Assembly (NCBI RefSeq): GCF_963666015.1
Contig: NZ_OY762555.1
Coordinates: forward strand, 3,162,001 to 3,226,000
Direction of reading: 5' to 3'
Source: an uncultured Sphaerochaeta sp.
GTDB lineage: Bacteria; Spirochaetota; Spirochaetia; Sphaerochaetales; Sphaerochaetaceae
Length of the DNA stretch: 64,000 nt
Of the stretch, positions 1 through 8,537 are shown piece after piece; position 1 is the stretch's first letter; the number at the start of each line of letters is the position of its first letter. The notes under the pieces were generated by a model that was not told the DNA's origin, searched no databases, and saw only the letters and a program-made list of their open reading frames with translations. The translations under genes and the position numbers were made by a program.

Positions 1-234
1 CTTGGGTATGTTGCGCTACCGCCTCAATTGCAGAGGCAGGTATTGCGTTGTGACTTCCATCTGAGCCCCGGGTTGCTGAACAAGATAAGCTTGTCGGTCA
101 TCGGCTATCTCGATAGGATAGTGGTGAATTTCAACAGTTTCTATGCAACAGACACCTCCTTGGAGCGGCTCTTCTGTACCTTCTTGGTGGAAGATGGTAT
201 CCAAGTCGAAATTGCAACCAACAGGGAATATTAA
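1..234 (+). CDS. C-terminal end of a possible condensation/alcohol acetyltransferase-like protein (partial)
   Basis: Frame 1 is open from the window edge to a TAA at 232-234, so this is the last 77 codons of a gene that starts upstream. The end reads like the last beta-strand segment of condensation-domain-like acyltransferases: a strand (LSVIGYLDRIVVNF), a short acidic turn, a helix (LERLFCTFL) and a closing strand (GIQVEIAT). That resemblance is from memory and weak. The next gene, a zinc-ribbon membrane protein, follows 15 nt downstream on the same strand, so the two are probably cotranscribed. The catalytic part lies outside the window, so the function cannot be settled here. Confidence 0.4.
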   Translation, partial: LGYVALPPQLQRQVLRCDFHLSPGLLNKISLSVIGYLDRIVVNFNSFYATDTSLERLFCTFLVEDGIQVEIATNREY

Positions 235-249
235 GAGGTAATTACAGCC

Positions 250-1137
250 ATGGCATATTGCGTACAATGTGGAGTTAAGCTATCCAATGGGGCAAAGAAC
301 TGTCCATTATGTGGGACGGAAGTCCTGCTTCCCCCAGGAATGGAGGAACCCTCCAGTGAACCTCTCTTTGCAAAGAGATTGCCCCCAGAGGGAACTCGTG
401 GTATTACCAAGGCAAGAAAAGGCTTGGTTGAACTGATCGTGGCTTTGTTTGTGGTCAGTGAGATTACCGTCGGGCTCTCCCTCTTCTTTTCTGGAGCCTT
501 GGCTTATGCCTTCATTCCCCTGTTCTCTATAGCCATGGCTACCGTAAGCCTTCTATCTGTTGTGTTGGCAAAACCCCGTTATGTCAGTCATGCAAGTTGG
601 CAAAGCTTTATAGCTGCAATATTGCTTCTTGGGCTTGATGGGTATGATCTTTTATGGGCCTGGTCACTCATTGCAGCTGGTGGCATTGCAATGTTCTGGA
701 TCTATGGGGTGTTTCCTTGGACCAGATGGGCAAAGAAACATGTGAAGGGAAGTGTAGCACTAAGTGTGTTGACCACTCTCTTCTATGTAGCGCTAATAAA
801 CATAGTTGTCTCTGGATCCTTTACCTGGTTTCTCCCAGTAGCTATTCCCACACTCCTTGCACTCTTGGTTGGATCGGCTCTGTTCCTCTTGTGGTTTGCC
901 AATAGAAAGGGGAACAGGATTCCCATTGCTGATATTGTGCTCGGGTCAATGGTGGTTCTCTTCATTTCCAGTGCAGTGTTTGATGGTGCACTCACCCGCT
1001 ACCAAACAGGTGCTGTCTATCTTCGTTGGGCAAGTAGTCTTTTGGTATCGGCAATAGTTATCCTGTTGTTTATGGTTGCTGTCTCTCTTTCCCTTCGCCT
1101 CAGGAGATATTTCACCAGTCATAATAGACATGACTAA
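250..1137 (+). CDS. Zinc-ribbon multi-pass membrane protein
   Basis: A 295-residue protein with an N-terminal zinc ribbon (C4, C7, C18, C21 in two CxxC knuckles), a polar linker to about residue 55, and about eight hydrophobic segments (roughly 57-80, 84-107, 118-153, 167-187, 192-216, 225-245 and 258-283). The ribbon should sit in the cytoplasm and the rest in the inner membrane. This layout fits the DUF6320-type family (recalled, not searched), whose role I do not know. An AGAGG ribosome site precedes the ATG. It follows the partial acyltransferase-like gene by 15 nt. Its stop codon overlaps that of the convergent ybaK gene by 4 nt. Confidence 0.75.
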   Translation: MAYCVQCGVKLSNGAKNCPLCGTEVLLPPGMEEPSSEPLFAKRLPPEGTRGITKARKGLVELIVALFVVSEITVGLSLFFSGALAYAFIPLFSIAMATVSLLSVVLAKPRYVSHASWQSFIAAILLLGLDGYDLLWAWSLIAAGGIAMFWIYGVFPWTRWAKKHVKGSVALSVLTTLFYVALINIVVSGSFTWFLPVAIPTLLALLVGSALFLLWFANRKGNRIPIADIVLGSMVVLFISSAVFDGALTRYQTGAVYLRWASSLLVSAIVILLFMVAVSLSLRLRRYFTSHNRHD

Positions 1138-1601
1138 GTAAAGTCCGCAAACTGTCCTTGTGTTGCTGATACGAGGTCTTCCGGTTTTATTCTTAGTTGC
1201 AGGCCACGCATTCCTGCGCTCACATGGATATACGGTTCTGCCTGGGCGATTTCCTCGATGAAGGTAGGGAATTGTCTTTTCATACCCAAGGGGCTGCAAC
1301 CTCCACGAATATACCCAGTGACAGACTGCAACCGGTCAAGCTTCAATAACTCTATATCCTTGCTACCCGTCAATGCTCTCACCTTCTTCAGGCTGACAGA
1401 GAAGTCTGCAGGAAGGCAGAATATAAATATCTGCTTCTCACTATCCTCTAGCACGATCGTCTTGAAAACCTGTGAAGGTTCCAAACCTACAACCTCACTT
1501 GCATGCACTGCATCGAGATGCTCTTCATCCCACGTGTATTCCACTACCTCATAGGGAATGGCTTGTGCCTCCAGGATTCGCATCGCGTTGGTCTTTTTCA
1601 T
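1134..1601 (-). CDS. ybaK: YbaK/EbsC-type Cys-tRNA(Pro) deacylase
   Basis: A 155-residue protein of the YbaK family, which hydrolyses Cys-tRNA(Pro) made by mistake by prolyl-tRNA synthetase, in trans in the cytoplasm. Diagnostic features are the N-terminal KKTNAMRILE, the lysine in VFKTIVL that matches the active-site lysine, and the loop GGCSPLGMKR. Length is normal. I chose the ATG at 1601 because it begins this family start; the longer frame only adds an atypical N-terminus. No Shine-Dalgarno is visible; instead a TACCAT box ends 6 nt before the ATG, suggesting a leaderless mRNA. It stands alone, convergent with the zinc-ribbon gene. Confidence 0.9.
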   Translation of the reverse strand: MKKTNAMRILEAQAIPYEVVEYTWDEEHLDAVHASEVVGLEPSQVFKTIVLEDSEKQIFIFCLPADFSVSLKKVRALTGSKDIELLKLDRLQSVTGYIRGGCSPLGMKRQFPTFIEEIAQAEPYIHVSAGMRGLQLRIKPEDLVSATQGQFADFT

Positions 1602-1607
1602 GGAAGT

Positions 1608-1636
1608 ATGGTACTTGTTTGCAAGCAGGTGTGCAA
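1608..1636 (-). promoter_or_regulatory. Putative ybaK promoter, leaderless type
   Basis: On the minus strand TTGCAC (1631-1636), a 17-nt spacer and TACCAT (1608-1613), followed by 6 nt and the ybaK ATG. The -35 match is weak, so this is the least certain of the leaderless candidates. Confidence 0.4.
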
Positions 1637-1646
1637 GCAAGGAGAA

Positions 1647-1664
1647 GGGGACCTTAAGGTCCCC
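1647..1664 (-). terminator. Hairpin at the end of the nucleoside-importer operon
   Basis: A perfect 18-bp palindrome, GGGGACCTTAAGGTCCCC, 25 nt beyond the stop of the last permease gene. It lacks a strong U tract on the minus strand, so it may be a weak terminator or a 3' end-stabilising hairpin. Confidence 0.55.
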
Positions 1665-1689
1665 TCTTGATGACAGATAGAACTATGAA

Positions 1690-2661
1690 TTATTTGTCAT
1701 CAATGGCAAACGACGTTCCCAAGGCAGAAGGAGAGGCAAATGAGCCTTTTTTCTTCTGGTTGATGATGGTCATGGCCGCCAATGCAACAAGTGTGATCAG
1801 ATACGGTGAGAATCCAAGGAACTGGCTTGGGATGACCATCTTCAGTCCAGCAGCCTGTAGGCTGAACTGAAGACTGGTGATACCACCAAAAACCAGTGTT
1901 CCGATTACTACGCGCGCTGGGTTCCAGGTGGAGAAGATGACCAAGGCGATGACAATCCAGCCTTTTCCCCCAGTCATACCTTCATTCCAACTTGGGGTGA
2001 AGCTCAACGAGAGACATGCCCCACCGAGTCCGGCTAACATTCCTCCGATAACGGTATATACATATCGGATCTTGGAGACCGAAATGCCCATTGCCGCAGC
2101 GGTCCTTGGGTTTTCTCCCACAGCGCGTACCACCATCCCATGCTTGGTCTTGTACATGAAGAACCAGGCAAAAGGTATGAGAATGTACAGAGCGTAGGTG
2201 AGTAAGCTCACATCGAAAAGAGCCCCGAGGATGGGGATGTCACTCAAAAAGGGGATGGCAATATTACTGAACTTGCTGGGGAGATTCATGCCGGTAAGGT
2301 TGAATCCGTTGGAAGCAGGACCGAGTCGCTCGCCAAGGAAGTTGGCCAGTCCAGTGCCGAACATGGTGATGGCAAGACCTGCAGGAACCTGGTTCGCACG
2401 CATGGTGATGCAAAGGAAGGCATGAATTAAGCTGAAAAGTGCTCCCACTGCCATTGCCATGAGAAGCGCAAACAACAGGTTTCCTGTATTGAATGCTGTA
2501 GTAAATCCAGCAAGTGCGCCCATGAGCATGATACCTTCCATACCAAGGTTAAGGATACCTGTCTTTTGTGTATATACCTCTCCAAGGGTTGCATAGGCAA
2601 GGGAGGTTCCCATGGCCAATGTTGCCGCCAGTAATTTTGTAATAAAATCAAGCATGTTCAT
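1690..2661 (-). CDS. ABC transporter permease, nucleoside-type (NupQ/YufQ-like)
   Basis: A 323-residue inner-membrane permease of the branched-chain/ribose permease superfamily, about nine hydrophobic segments. Sequence such as AYATLGEVYTQKTGILNLGMEGIMLMGA and AVGENPRTAAAMGIS is typical of the smaller permease in BMP-dependent nucleoside importers (YufQ/NupQ type). It works as a heterodimer with the upstream permease, whose stop codon it overlaps by 4 nt (ATGA), which points to coupled translation. It is the last gene of the four-gene transporter operon. The substrate (purine or pyrimidine nucleosides) is inferred from the family. Confidence 0.88.
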   Translation of the reverse strand: MNMLDFITKLLAATLAMGTSLAYATLGEVYTQKTGILNLGMEGIMLMGALAGFTTAFNTGNLLFALLMAMAVGALFSLIHAFLCITMRANQVPAGLAITMFGTGLANFLGERLGPASNGFNLTGMNLPSKFSNIAIPFLSDIPILGALFDVSLLTYALYILIPFAWFFMYKTKHGMVVRAVGENPRTAAAMGISVSKIRYVYTVIGGMLAGLGGACLSLSFTPSWNEGMTGGKGWIVIALVIFSTWNPARVVIGTLVFGGITSLQFSLQAAGLKMVIPSQFLGFSPYLITLVALAAMTIINQKKKGSFASPSALGTSFAIDDK

Positions 2662-3725
2662 GCGGTAACCTCCTTACGGGTTTTTATGACAAGCAAGCGA
2701 TATTCAATAAATATATTGCCTGCCAACAGTGGAATGAGTATCAGGCCTTGCAGGACTGCTCCGATCGCATTTGGGAGCTTCATGGTCATCTGCAAGGCAT
2801 CACTCCCCGTTTCAAGAGCTGCCATGATAACTGAGACCACAATGGATATAAATGGATTGAGACCACTCATCCAAGCAATAATGATACCAGTGAATCCATA
2901 TCCTGCATCCACACCCTTGGTGAGCTGATGTGTTACTGCAGCTGCATCGATGACACCTGCCAGACCAGCTATAGCCCCACTGAGCAGCATGGCAAGAACG
3001 ATATTCTTCTTGATTGATACCCCCTGACACTCTGCTGCCCGTTTGTTCTTGCCGATCATATTCAGCTCGAAACCCCAACGTGTCTTATACAAGACAAACC
3101 AGAGAACTCCTACCAGTATCAAGGCAAAGAAGATGCCTCCATGCACCCGGCCCCAAATCCTCGGAAGCCAAGCTTCCTTGGGGTAGAGAACCGTACCCAT
3201 ATTACCTCTGGGAGCTTTCCATGCATTGAAATAGAGGTATTCGGCGAAGCCGATGATGATGTAGTTCATCATCAAGGTGGTGAGTGTTTCATCGACACTC
3301 CACTGAGCTTTTAGAACACCGGGGATACCACCCCACATAGCACCAAAGAGAATACCTACAACAATGCCGACAGGAAGCAACATTGCCGTGGGAAGAAATG
3401 TCCAGAACTGCATTACCCAGGTAATGCCAATGACACCACTGACGTATTGGCCCTCAGCACCGATGTTCCAGAACTTGAGTCTGAAGGCGATACCAACTGC
3501 AAGTCCACAGAGCAGCAGAGGTATTGCTTTTACCAGCGTATACTGTATCTTCATCTGACTTCCGAAGGCACCCCTGATCATGGCAACATAGGCATTAATC
3601 GGGTTTGCATTCGCAATAAGCAGGACGATGGCTCCTAGGAGAAAAGAGATGAGCAGGCTGACTACAGGGACGAGAATCGCCATTCTGGTGGAACGGTAAT
3701 CGCGCTTTTCCAAGCGGAATTTCAT
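2658..3725 (-). CDS. ABC transporter permease, nucleoside-type (NupP/YufP-like)
   Basis: A 355-residue permease, the larger partner of the BMP-type nucleoside importer. It has an N-terminal cytoplasmic stretch, then hydrophobic segments including LVPVVSLLISFLLGAIVLLI, and the typical loops FWNIGAEGQYVSG and DETLTTLMMNYI. It overlaps the ATPase gene before it and the permease gene after it by 4 nt each, so the three are read as one coupled unit. It forms the membrane channel with the NupQ-like protein. The assignment to nucleosides rests on family similarity only. Confidence 0.88.
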   Translation of the reverse strand: MKFRLEKRDYRSTRMAILVPVVSLLISFLLGAIVLLIANANPINAYVAMIRGAFGSQMKIQYTLVKAIPLLLCGLAVGIAFRLKFWNIGAEGQYVSGVIGITWVMQFWTFLPTAMLLPVGIVVGILFGAMWGGIPGVLKAQWSVDETLTTLMMNYIIIGFAEYLYFNAWKAPRGNMGTVLYPKEAWLPRIWGRVHGGIFFALILVGVLWFVLYKTRWGFELNMIGKNKRAAECQGVSIKKNIVLAMLLSGAIAGLAGVIDAAAVTHQLTKGVDAGYGFTGIIIAWMSGLNPFISIVVSVIMAALETGSDALQMTMKLPNAIGAVLQGLILIPLLAGNIFIEYRLLVIKTRKEVTA

Positions 3726-5263
3726 ATATCCCTCCTTTCTACACCTGCCATCAACATGCCAAGTTCTTCAGTTTTTGCATCCTTTGCATCAACAATATCC
3801 ATAATTCTCCCTTCAAACATGACTGCTATCTTGTCTGCCACCATCAACAGCTCTTCCAGTTCTTCACTGACCAGCACGACGGCACATCCCTTATCTCTCT
3901 GTTTAATGATGTTTTGGCGGACTGCTTCAGTTGCCCCTACATCAAGTCCCCTGGAAGGGTAGACTGCGACAAGGATTCCACCACAGGAGTCAATCTCACG
4001 GGCTAGAATTGTTTTCTGAATGTTTCCTCCGCTAAGAAATTTGACCGAAGTGTCCTGGTTCGGGGTTTTGATGGTAAACAGATCAATGAGCCGGTCTGCA
4101 AACTTTCTGACCAAGCCACGCTTTATGATATTGTGAGCAGAGAGCTCACTGGTGCGATATTTTTTCATGGAGAGGTTGTCGCCAACACTCATATCCCCAA
4201 CAACACCCATCCTTCCGCGGTCGGCCGGAATGTGGCTTACCCCAGCTTTAATGACCTGCAACGGGGTCTTGTTTGTCATATCCTTCCCGTTGAGGGAAAT
4301 GGTCCCACCATTGACCTTCAAGAGACCTGTGAGAGCTTCACTCAGTTGTTGTTGCCCATTGCCTGCCACACCAGCAACACCGAAGATCTCACCTTCACGA
4401 ACGGTAAATGAAATATTATCAAGAACCGGCTTGCCTCCTCCAACAGGGAGCGCCAGCAAGTCTTTTACCTCAATCTTGGTAGCCCCTGGGTTATAAGGCC
4501 CTCTCTCAAGAGAGAAGAGGATATCACGGCCTACCATCATGTTGGCCAAGTCTTGCACCCGTTTTATCGATTTGGTAGGACAGACTGATACACTTTTTCC
4601 TCGTCTCAGTACTTGGACGGTATGGCTGAACTCCATGACTTCATCCATTTTATGGGTAATGAAGATAGCGCTCTTGCCTTCAGCGAGCATCTTCTTCAGG
4701 ATCTCATTCAAATCTCTTGCTTCACCAGGAGTCAACACTGCTGTAGGTTCATCAAGAATAAGAATGTCAGCCCCACGGTACAACAACTTCAATATTTCGA
4801 CACGCTGTTGTTCTCCAACCGAAAGATCCTGAATTATCTTATCCGGATAGACTTGCAAGCCATAACGCTTGCTCAGCTCCGTTATCTTTTCGCGTATCTC
4901 TGCCATGGGCGGTACAAAAGGAAGATCCTTCATGCCCAGGACAATGTTTTCTGCTACACTCATGTTCCCTACCAACATGAATTCCTGGTGGATCATGCCT
5001 ATTCCGAGGGCCATTGAGTCCTGAGGAGAGTTGATGTCTGCCAGCTCTCCCTTTACATAAATTTCCCCGCTGTCCGCTTGGTACAGTCCGACCAACATAT
5101 TCATCAGGGTACTTTTGCCGGCCCCATTCTCGCCTAGCAGGGCGAGAACTTCTCCCCGGTGCAAGGTTAGGTCAACTTGGTCGTTTGCCAGTACTCCAGG
5201 GAAGTGTTTAGTTATATTGACCATTCGCACGACGGGTGTTTCGTCGGTGGTTAATTCACTCAT
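3722..5263 (-). CDS. ABC transporter ATP-binding protein with two nucleotide-binding domains (NupO/YufO-like)
   Basis: A 513-residue cytoplasmic ATPase with two tandem ABC domains, which drives the BMP-type importer. The first domain has a normal Walker A (GENGAGKST) and signature LSVGEQQR. The second has a degenerate Walker A (AGNGQQQL) with signature LSGGNIQK, as is usual in this family. I took the ATG at 5263 (MSELTTDE), a few residues before the ABC fold; an in-frame TTG at 5317 would add 18 unlikely residues. A GC-rich hairpin separates it from the binding-protein gene upstream. It overlaps the next permease by 4 nt. Confidence 0.9.
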   Translation of the reverse strand: MSELTTDETPVVRMVNITKHFPGVLANDQVDLTLHRGEVLALLGENGAGKSTLMNMLVGLYQADSGEIYVKGELADINSPQDSMALGIGMIHQEFMLVGNMSVAENIVLGMKDLPFVPPMAEIREKITELSKRYGLQVYPDKIIQDLSVGEQQRVEILKLLYRGADILILDEPTAVLTPGEARDLNEILKKMLAEGKSAIFITHKMDEVMEFSHTVQVLRRGKSVSVCPTKSIKRVQDLANMMVGRDILFSLERGPYNPGATKIEVKDLLALPVGGGKPVLDNISFTVREGEIFGVAGVAGNGQQQLSEALTGLLKVNGGTISLNGKDMTNKTPLQVIKAGVSHIPADRGRMGVVGDMSVGDNLSMKKYRTSELSAHNIIKRGLVRKFADRLIDLFTIKTPNQDTSVKFLSGGNIQKTILAREIDSCGGILVAVYPSRGLDVGATEAVRQNIIKQRDKGCAVVLVSEELEELLMVADKIAVMFEGRIMDIVDAKDAKTEELGMLMAGVERRDI

Positions 5264-5322
5264 GTTCTGTCCACTTACGTTTGCCTCAGAAATAAGGCAA
5301 GAAAAGTCTTGAATCAAGTAGA

Positions 5323-5340
5323 GGCGGGCAGCTGCCCGCC
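5323..5340 (-). repeat. GC-rich palindromic hairpin between binding-protein and ATPase genes
   Basis: Perfect 18-bp palindrome GGCGGGCAGCTGCCCGCC, with no U tract. It lies in the gap after the BMP gene inside the operon. A close relative stands in the same place in the ChvE operon (46041-46064). It probably blocks 3' exonucleases, giving more binding protein than transporter. Confidence 0.65.
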
Positions 5341-5362
5341 CCTATCCAATAGGAAATAACGT

Positions 5363-6454
5363 TTACTTGACGCTTCCGATGACACCTTCGACAAACCAGT
5401 CCATGGTGAGCATTGCTTCGTCACTCATTTTCTCTCCAGCCTTCTGGCGGACAGCCCCATTGTTGTCTTTAAGATTGCCCCAGAATACATCCCATTCGCC
5501 GTCGTGCATCTTGTCTTGGGTAGCCATGACTTCATCGACAACAGTCTTGGAAACCAACGGGGAAATCGGGGAGAGGTGAATCATCTCATCCTCAAGGCCG
5601 CCCCAGTAACTCTGGCTTTCCCATGTACCATCAAGAACGCTCTGTACAGCAGGAATCATGTAGTTGCCCCAGTTCCACATCGGGGAGACCAGAACGTGGT
5701 CATCACCAACGATCTTACGGAAGTCAGCATTGTAACCGATTGCATACTTGCCACGTTCTACAGCTGCCTTTGCAGGTTCAGTGGTATCCTGATGCTGTGC
5801 AATAACGTCACATCCTTGGTCAAGCAACGCAACTGCGCCCTGACGCTCGAGGGATGGGTCAAACCAAGTATTGGTCCAGACTACTGTAACCGTAGCATTC
5901 GGATTTACAGAACGGGCACCAAGAGTGAATGCGTTGATTCCACGTACGACTTCAGGCGTGTTGTAGGCGCCTACATAGCCCATCTTTCCAGAAGGAGACA
6001 TCTCAGCTGCGATCATACCGGAGAGGTAGCGCATCTGATACATTCTTCCGAAGTAGTTGGACATGTTGTCAGCTGAGAGGTACCCCGAGCAGTGCTCAAA
6101 GTAGACATCAGGATATCTTTCTGCAACATTCAGCATGTACTGTTGGTAGTTGTAGGAGTTTGCGAAGATAACCTTTGCTCCCTCGTCAATGAGGTTCTCC
6201 ATGACACGTTCGCTACTCTCATTCTCAGGAATACCTTCCATTCGAATGACCTCAATTTTGTCCCCAAAATGCTCTTCCATGGCGATGGTGCCCTGGTCAT
6301 GCATATAGGAATACCCCATATCTCCTGGGGGACTGACATAGATTACACCAATTTTCAAGGGTGCATCATCAGCAGCGGCCTCTTTTGCTCCCTGAGCAAA
6401 TACAAAGGAAGTGGCCAACAGCATGATCATCAGTAGGACAATGCTCTTTTTCAT
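5363..6454 (-). CDS. BMP-family ABC transporter substrate-binding protein
   Basis: A 363-residue exported binding protein of the BMP (basic membrane protein/Med) family, which captures nucleosides for import in characterised relatives. The N-terminus is a signal peptide (MKKSIVLLMIMLLATSFVFA) with no lipobox cysteine, so cleavage by signal peptidase I is expected. The mature part begins with KIGVIYVSPPGDMGYSY, the usual first strand and ligand loop. The ATG at 6454 follows a good SD (AAGGAGAG); the longer frame from 6520 was rejected because it precedes the signal peptide. It is the first gene of the operon, behind a consensus promoter and an approximately 60-nt leader. Confidence 0.9.
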   Translation of the reverse strand: MKKSIVLLMIMLLATSFVFAQGAKEAAADDAPLKIGVIYVSPPGDMGYSYMHDQGTIAMEEHFGDKIEVIRMEGIPENESSERVMENLIDEGAKVIFANSYNYQQYMLNVAERYPDVYFEHCSGYLSADNMSNYFGRMYQMRYLSGMIAAEMSPSGKMGYVGAYNTPEVVRGINAFTLGARSVNPNATVTVVWTNTWFDPSLERQGAVALLDQGCDVIAQHQDTTEPAKAAVERGKYAIGYNADFRKIVGDDHVLVSPMWNWGNYMIPAVQSVLDGTWESQSYWGGLEDEMIHLSPISPLVSKTVVDEVMATQDKMHDGEWDVFWGNLKDNNGAVRQKAGEKMSDEAMLTMDWFVEGVIGSVK

Positions 6455-6520
6455 GTTTCTCTCCTTACAAAAGATTGCGTGATGTCGTTGATGGTACTCG
6501 AAGAACCTCAACTGTTTCAA

Positions 6521-6549
6521 ATTATACGGGACGTTTTTCCTGCTGTCAA
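6521..6549 (-). promoter_or_regulatory. Perfect sigma70 promoter of the BMP operon
   Basis: On the minus strand TTGACA (6544-6549), exactly 17 nt, then TATAAT (6521-6526). Both hexamers match the consensus completely. Predicted start near 6514, 60 nt before the BMP ATG. This is the strongest promoter in the window by sequence. Confidence 0.85.
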
Positions 6550-6938
6550 AACATTATTGATAAACCTTTAGCGATGGAAAACGCATTTAACTTAGTTCAA
6601 TTCTAGGTAAATTTAAAAATGTAGCAAGAAAAATTCATTTTACCGAAATATGAGTTTTTTTATGATTTTGTGCAAAAAGTATGACATTGGTGGCAGTATC
6701 TGTTGCAAAGTGCCTTGACTGTTGCATAATTGTGCCAAAAATGTAGCAAAATAAGCTAATTGAGCAACTCTAGAATGGTGTATGCAACAAAAAGACAGCG
6801 AAATTTGATTGAAAATAGTGTCGGTAAAGAAACATATGGACGCAAAATGAGACTTGTGCCATAGAACCGCAAGTGATAGGATGAAGCGAATAACTATCCT
6901 TGATGGTATGTTCCCTACTCGTTATGAAGGATTATTGA
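6550..6938. other. AT-rich divergent intergenic region with repeated short motifs
   Basis: About 390 bp without a gene between the BMP promoter and the exporter gene. The 13-mer AAAAATGTAGCAA occurs twice in the same orientation (6615-6627 and 6737-6749), and TGTTGCA followed by GTGCC occurs twice (6701-6714 and 6720-6736). A weak promoter for the exporter gene may be TTGTGC (6854-6859) with TAGGAT (6877-6882), spacer 17. I see no RNA gene. The repeats could be binding sites for a regulator of the polysaccharide genes (inference). Confidence 0.4.
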
Positions 6939-8528
6939 ATGAATAAAACCCGAGTACATATAATTGTTATTCTCATACTTTTGGTGATCTGTACATTCTC
7001 ATTGGGGGCAGCGGAAACCGGTTTGGTTATTCGCAGCCCTTTGTTTGGTCCTCAGATGAAAGTATCCACCAGTGTAGAAAATTTGGAAATCCAGACATTT
7101 TCTGCCCAGCTCGGTCTTCTCTCCGAGGTTCCTGAGTATGACGAAGAGCAACGGCTGCTGAGTGCTGTAAGTAATGGTTCGTATCCTGTTACTCCAGGCG
7201 ATACGTTCAGACTGATTTATCTGGATGGAATGAAAAGTGTAACGGTTGATTTACAAGTGGATGAGTTGAGTAGCGTCTCCATTCCAGGTCTTGGAACCAT
7301 TGATGGAAAAGGAAAAACCTTTTCCCAGGTTAGAAAATCCATCTATGATATGGTTCGTACCTACTATAGTTACGCTAATCCACAGCTTGTTTTCATACGA
7401 ACCGGTTCCTTCATGGTATCGGTGGTAGGAGAGGTGGTAGGAACAAGAGTGGTCCCTGCATGGGGTCTCACGCGTCTCTCGGAAGTCCTCCAAAATGCAA
7501 CCCCCTATGCTTCCACAAGAAGTGTCCGCATCCGTCACGCTGATGGTAGTGAAGAAGTTTTTGACCTGTATAAAGCAATGCGTGAGGGTGTCCTGGAGGA
7601 GGATCCACTGCTCAGAAGTGGTGATATTATTACCCTTGAGCGTTGTAAAACTTTGGTTATGCTCAGCGGCCGGGTATATGAGGAAGGTACCTACCAACTT
7701 CTGGAGTCAGATCGCCTCGAGGAGCTCTTGACTACCTATGGAGGAGGACTTCTCTCTTCGGCTGATGTACAGAACATCAGGATCCAACGGTATAACCCAG
7801 AGAGTGGTGCTTGGTACGTACAGTATGTCAATTTGCTTGAACAACCCGAATATGCAATATCGCATCTTGATCAAGTGATTGTTGATCAGCAGCAACCCAG
7901 CCTCCAGACGGTAACTGTAGAAGGTGCCGTCTCCTCCAGTGAGGTTTATGATGCACTTTCCACCACTGCGTTGGTTGGCTATCCTTCTGGGAGGATCTTT
8001 TACCAGTTCTACCCTGGAGAGAGTATGAAGCAGATGCTTAGCGCTCTCTCCTCAAGGTTTCTTGCTGTAAGTGATTTGGAAGGAGCCTACCTGATTCGTT
8101 CCGGCAATCGCATTCCTCTCAATATCCAGAACATACTCTATGCGGAGGATGAGAACCAGTCGATGCAGTTGCAAAGTGGCGACACTCTTTTAATTCCCTT
8201 CACACAGCGCTTGGTAACTGTCAGTGGCGGGGTGGTTCGCCCTGGTGTGTTTGCTTATGTACCGGACAAAACAGCGAATTATTATCTTTCCCTTGCTGGT
8301 GGGTTGAGTGATGATGCCGCCTACCCGACAGATATGAAAGTGCAAGGTCCTGATGGCAAGACCATTGCATTGGGAGACCCCATTCTCCCCGAGACCACCA
8401 TTGCAGTGGCTAAAGAGACGTTGGCCAAGGACATTGCTCCTACGGTCGCCATCATAGGCTTGGTAAGTTCCATCCTGGGAATCATTGCCACGGTTGTGAA
8501 CATTATCTTGGATTCCAAGAGCCTGTAG
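6939..8528 (+). CDS. SLBB-domain polysaccharide export protein (Wza-like)
   Basis: A 529-residue exported protein. A signal peptide (about residues 1-25) is followed by a polysaccharide export domain (PGDTFRLIYLDGMKSVTVDLQV, then a beta-grasp with PGLGTIDGKGKTFSQV) and several SLBB-type modules (for example LSGRVYEEGTYQLLE and VSGGVVRPGVFAYVPDKTANYYLSLAGG). It ends in a hydrophobic helix (TVAIIGLVSSILGIIATVV), which may anchor or cross the outer membrane. There is no lipobox. An SD (AAGGA) precedes the ATG. The autokinase gene starts 9 nt downstream, the usual export pair. No glycosyltransferases are nearby, so the exported polymer is unknown. Confidence 0.85.
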   Translation: MNKTRVHIIVILILLVICTFSLGAAETGLVIRSPLFGPQMKVSTSVENLEIQTFSAQLGLLSEVPEYDEEQRLLSAVSNGSYPVTPGDTFRLIYLDGMKSVTVDLQVDELSSVSIPGLGTIDGKGKTFSQVRKSIYDMVRTYYSYANPQLVFIRTGSFMVSVVGEVVGTRVVPAWGLTRLSEVLQNATPYASTRSVRIRHADGSEEVFDLYKAMREGVLEEDPLLRSGDIITLERCKTLVMLSGRVYEEGTYQLLESDRLEELLTTYGGGLLSSADVQNIRIQRYNPESGAWYVQYVNLLEQPEYAISHLDQVIVDQQQPSLQTVTVEGAVSSSEVYDALSTTALVGYPSGRIFYQFYPGESMKQMLSALSSRFLAVSDLEGAYLIRSGNRIPLNIQNILYAEDENQSMQLQSGDTLLIPFTQRLVTVSGGVVRPGVFAYVPDKTANYYLSLAGGLSDDAAYPTDMKVQGPDGKTIALGDPILPETTIAVAKETLAKDIAPTVAIIGLVSSILGIIATVVNIILDSKSL

Positions 8529-8537
8529 GAGAAGCAG

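Noticed and set aside
4613..5017. 134-codon plus-strand ORF inside the importer ATPase gene
   Set aside because: It is antisense to a well-supported gene, with no SD and no recognisable domain.
5264..5317. TTG start extending the importer ATPase by 18 residues
   Set aside because: The added residues do not fit the family and the ATG at 5263 is better placed.
6455..6520. Purine riboswitch before the nucleoside-type BMP gene
   Set aside because: The predicted leader is only about 60 nt and has no purine-aptamer core.
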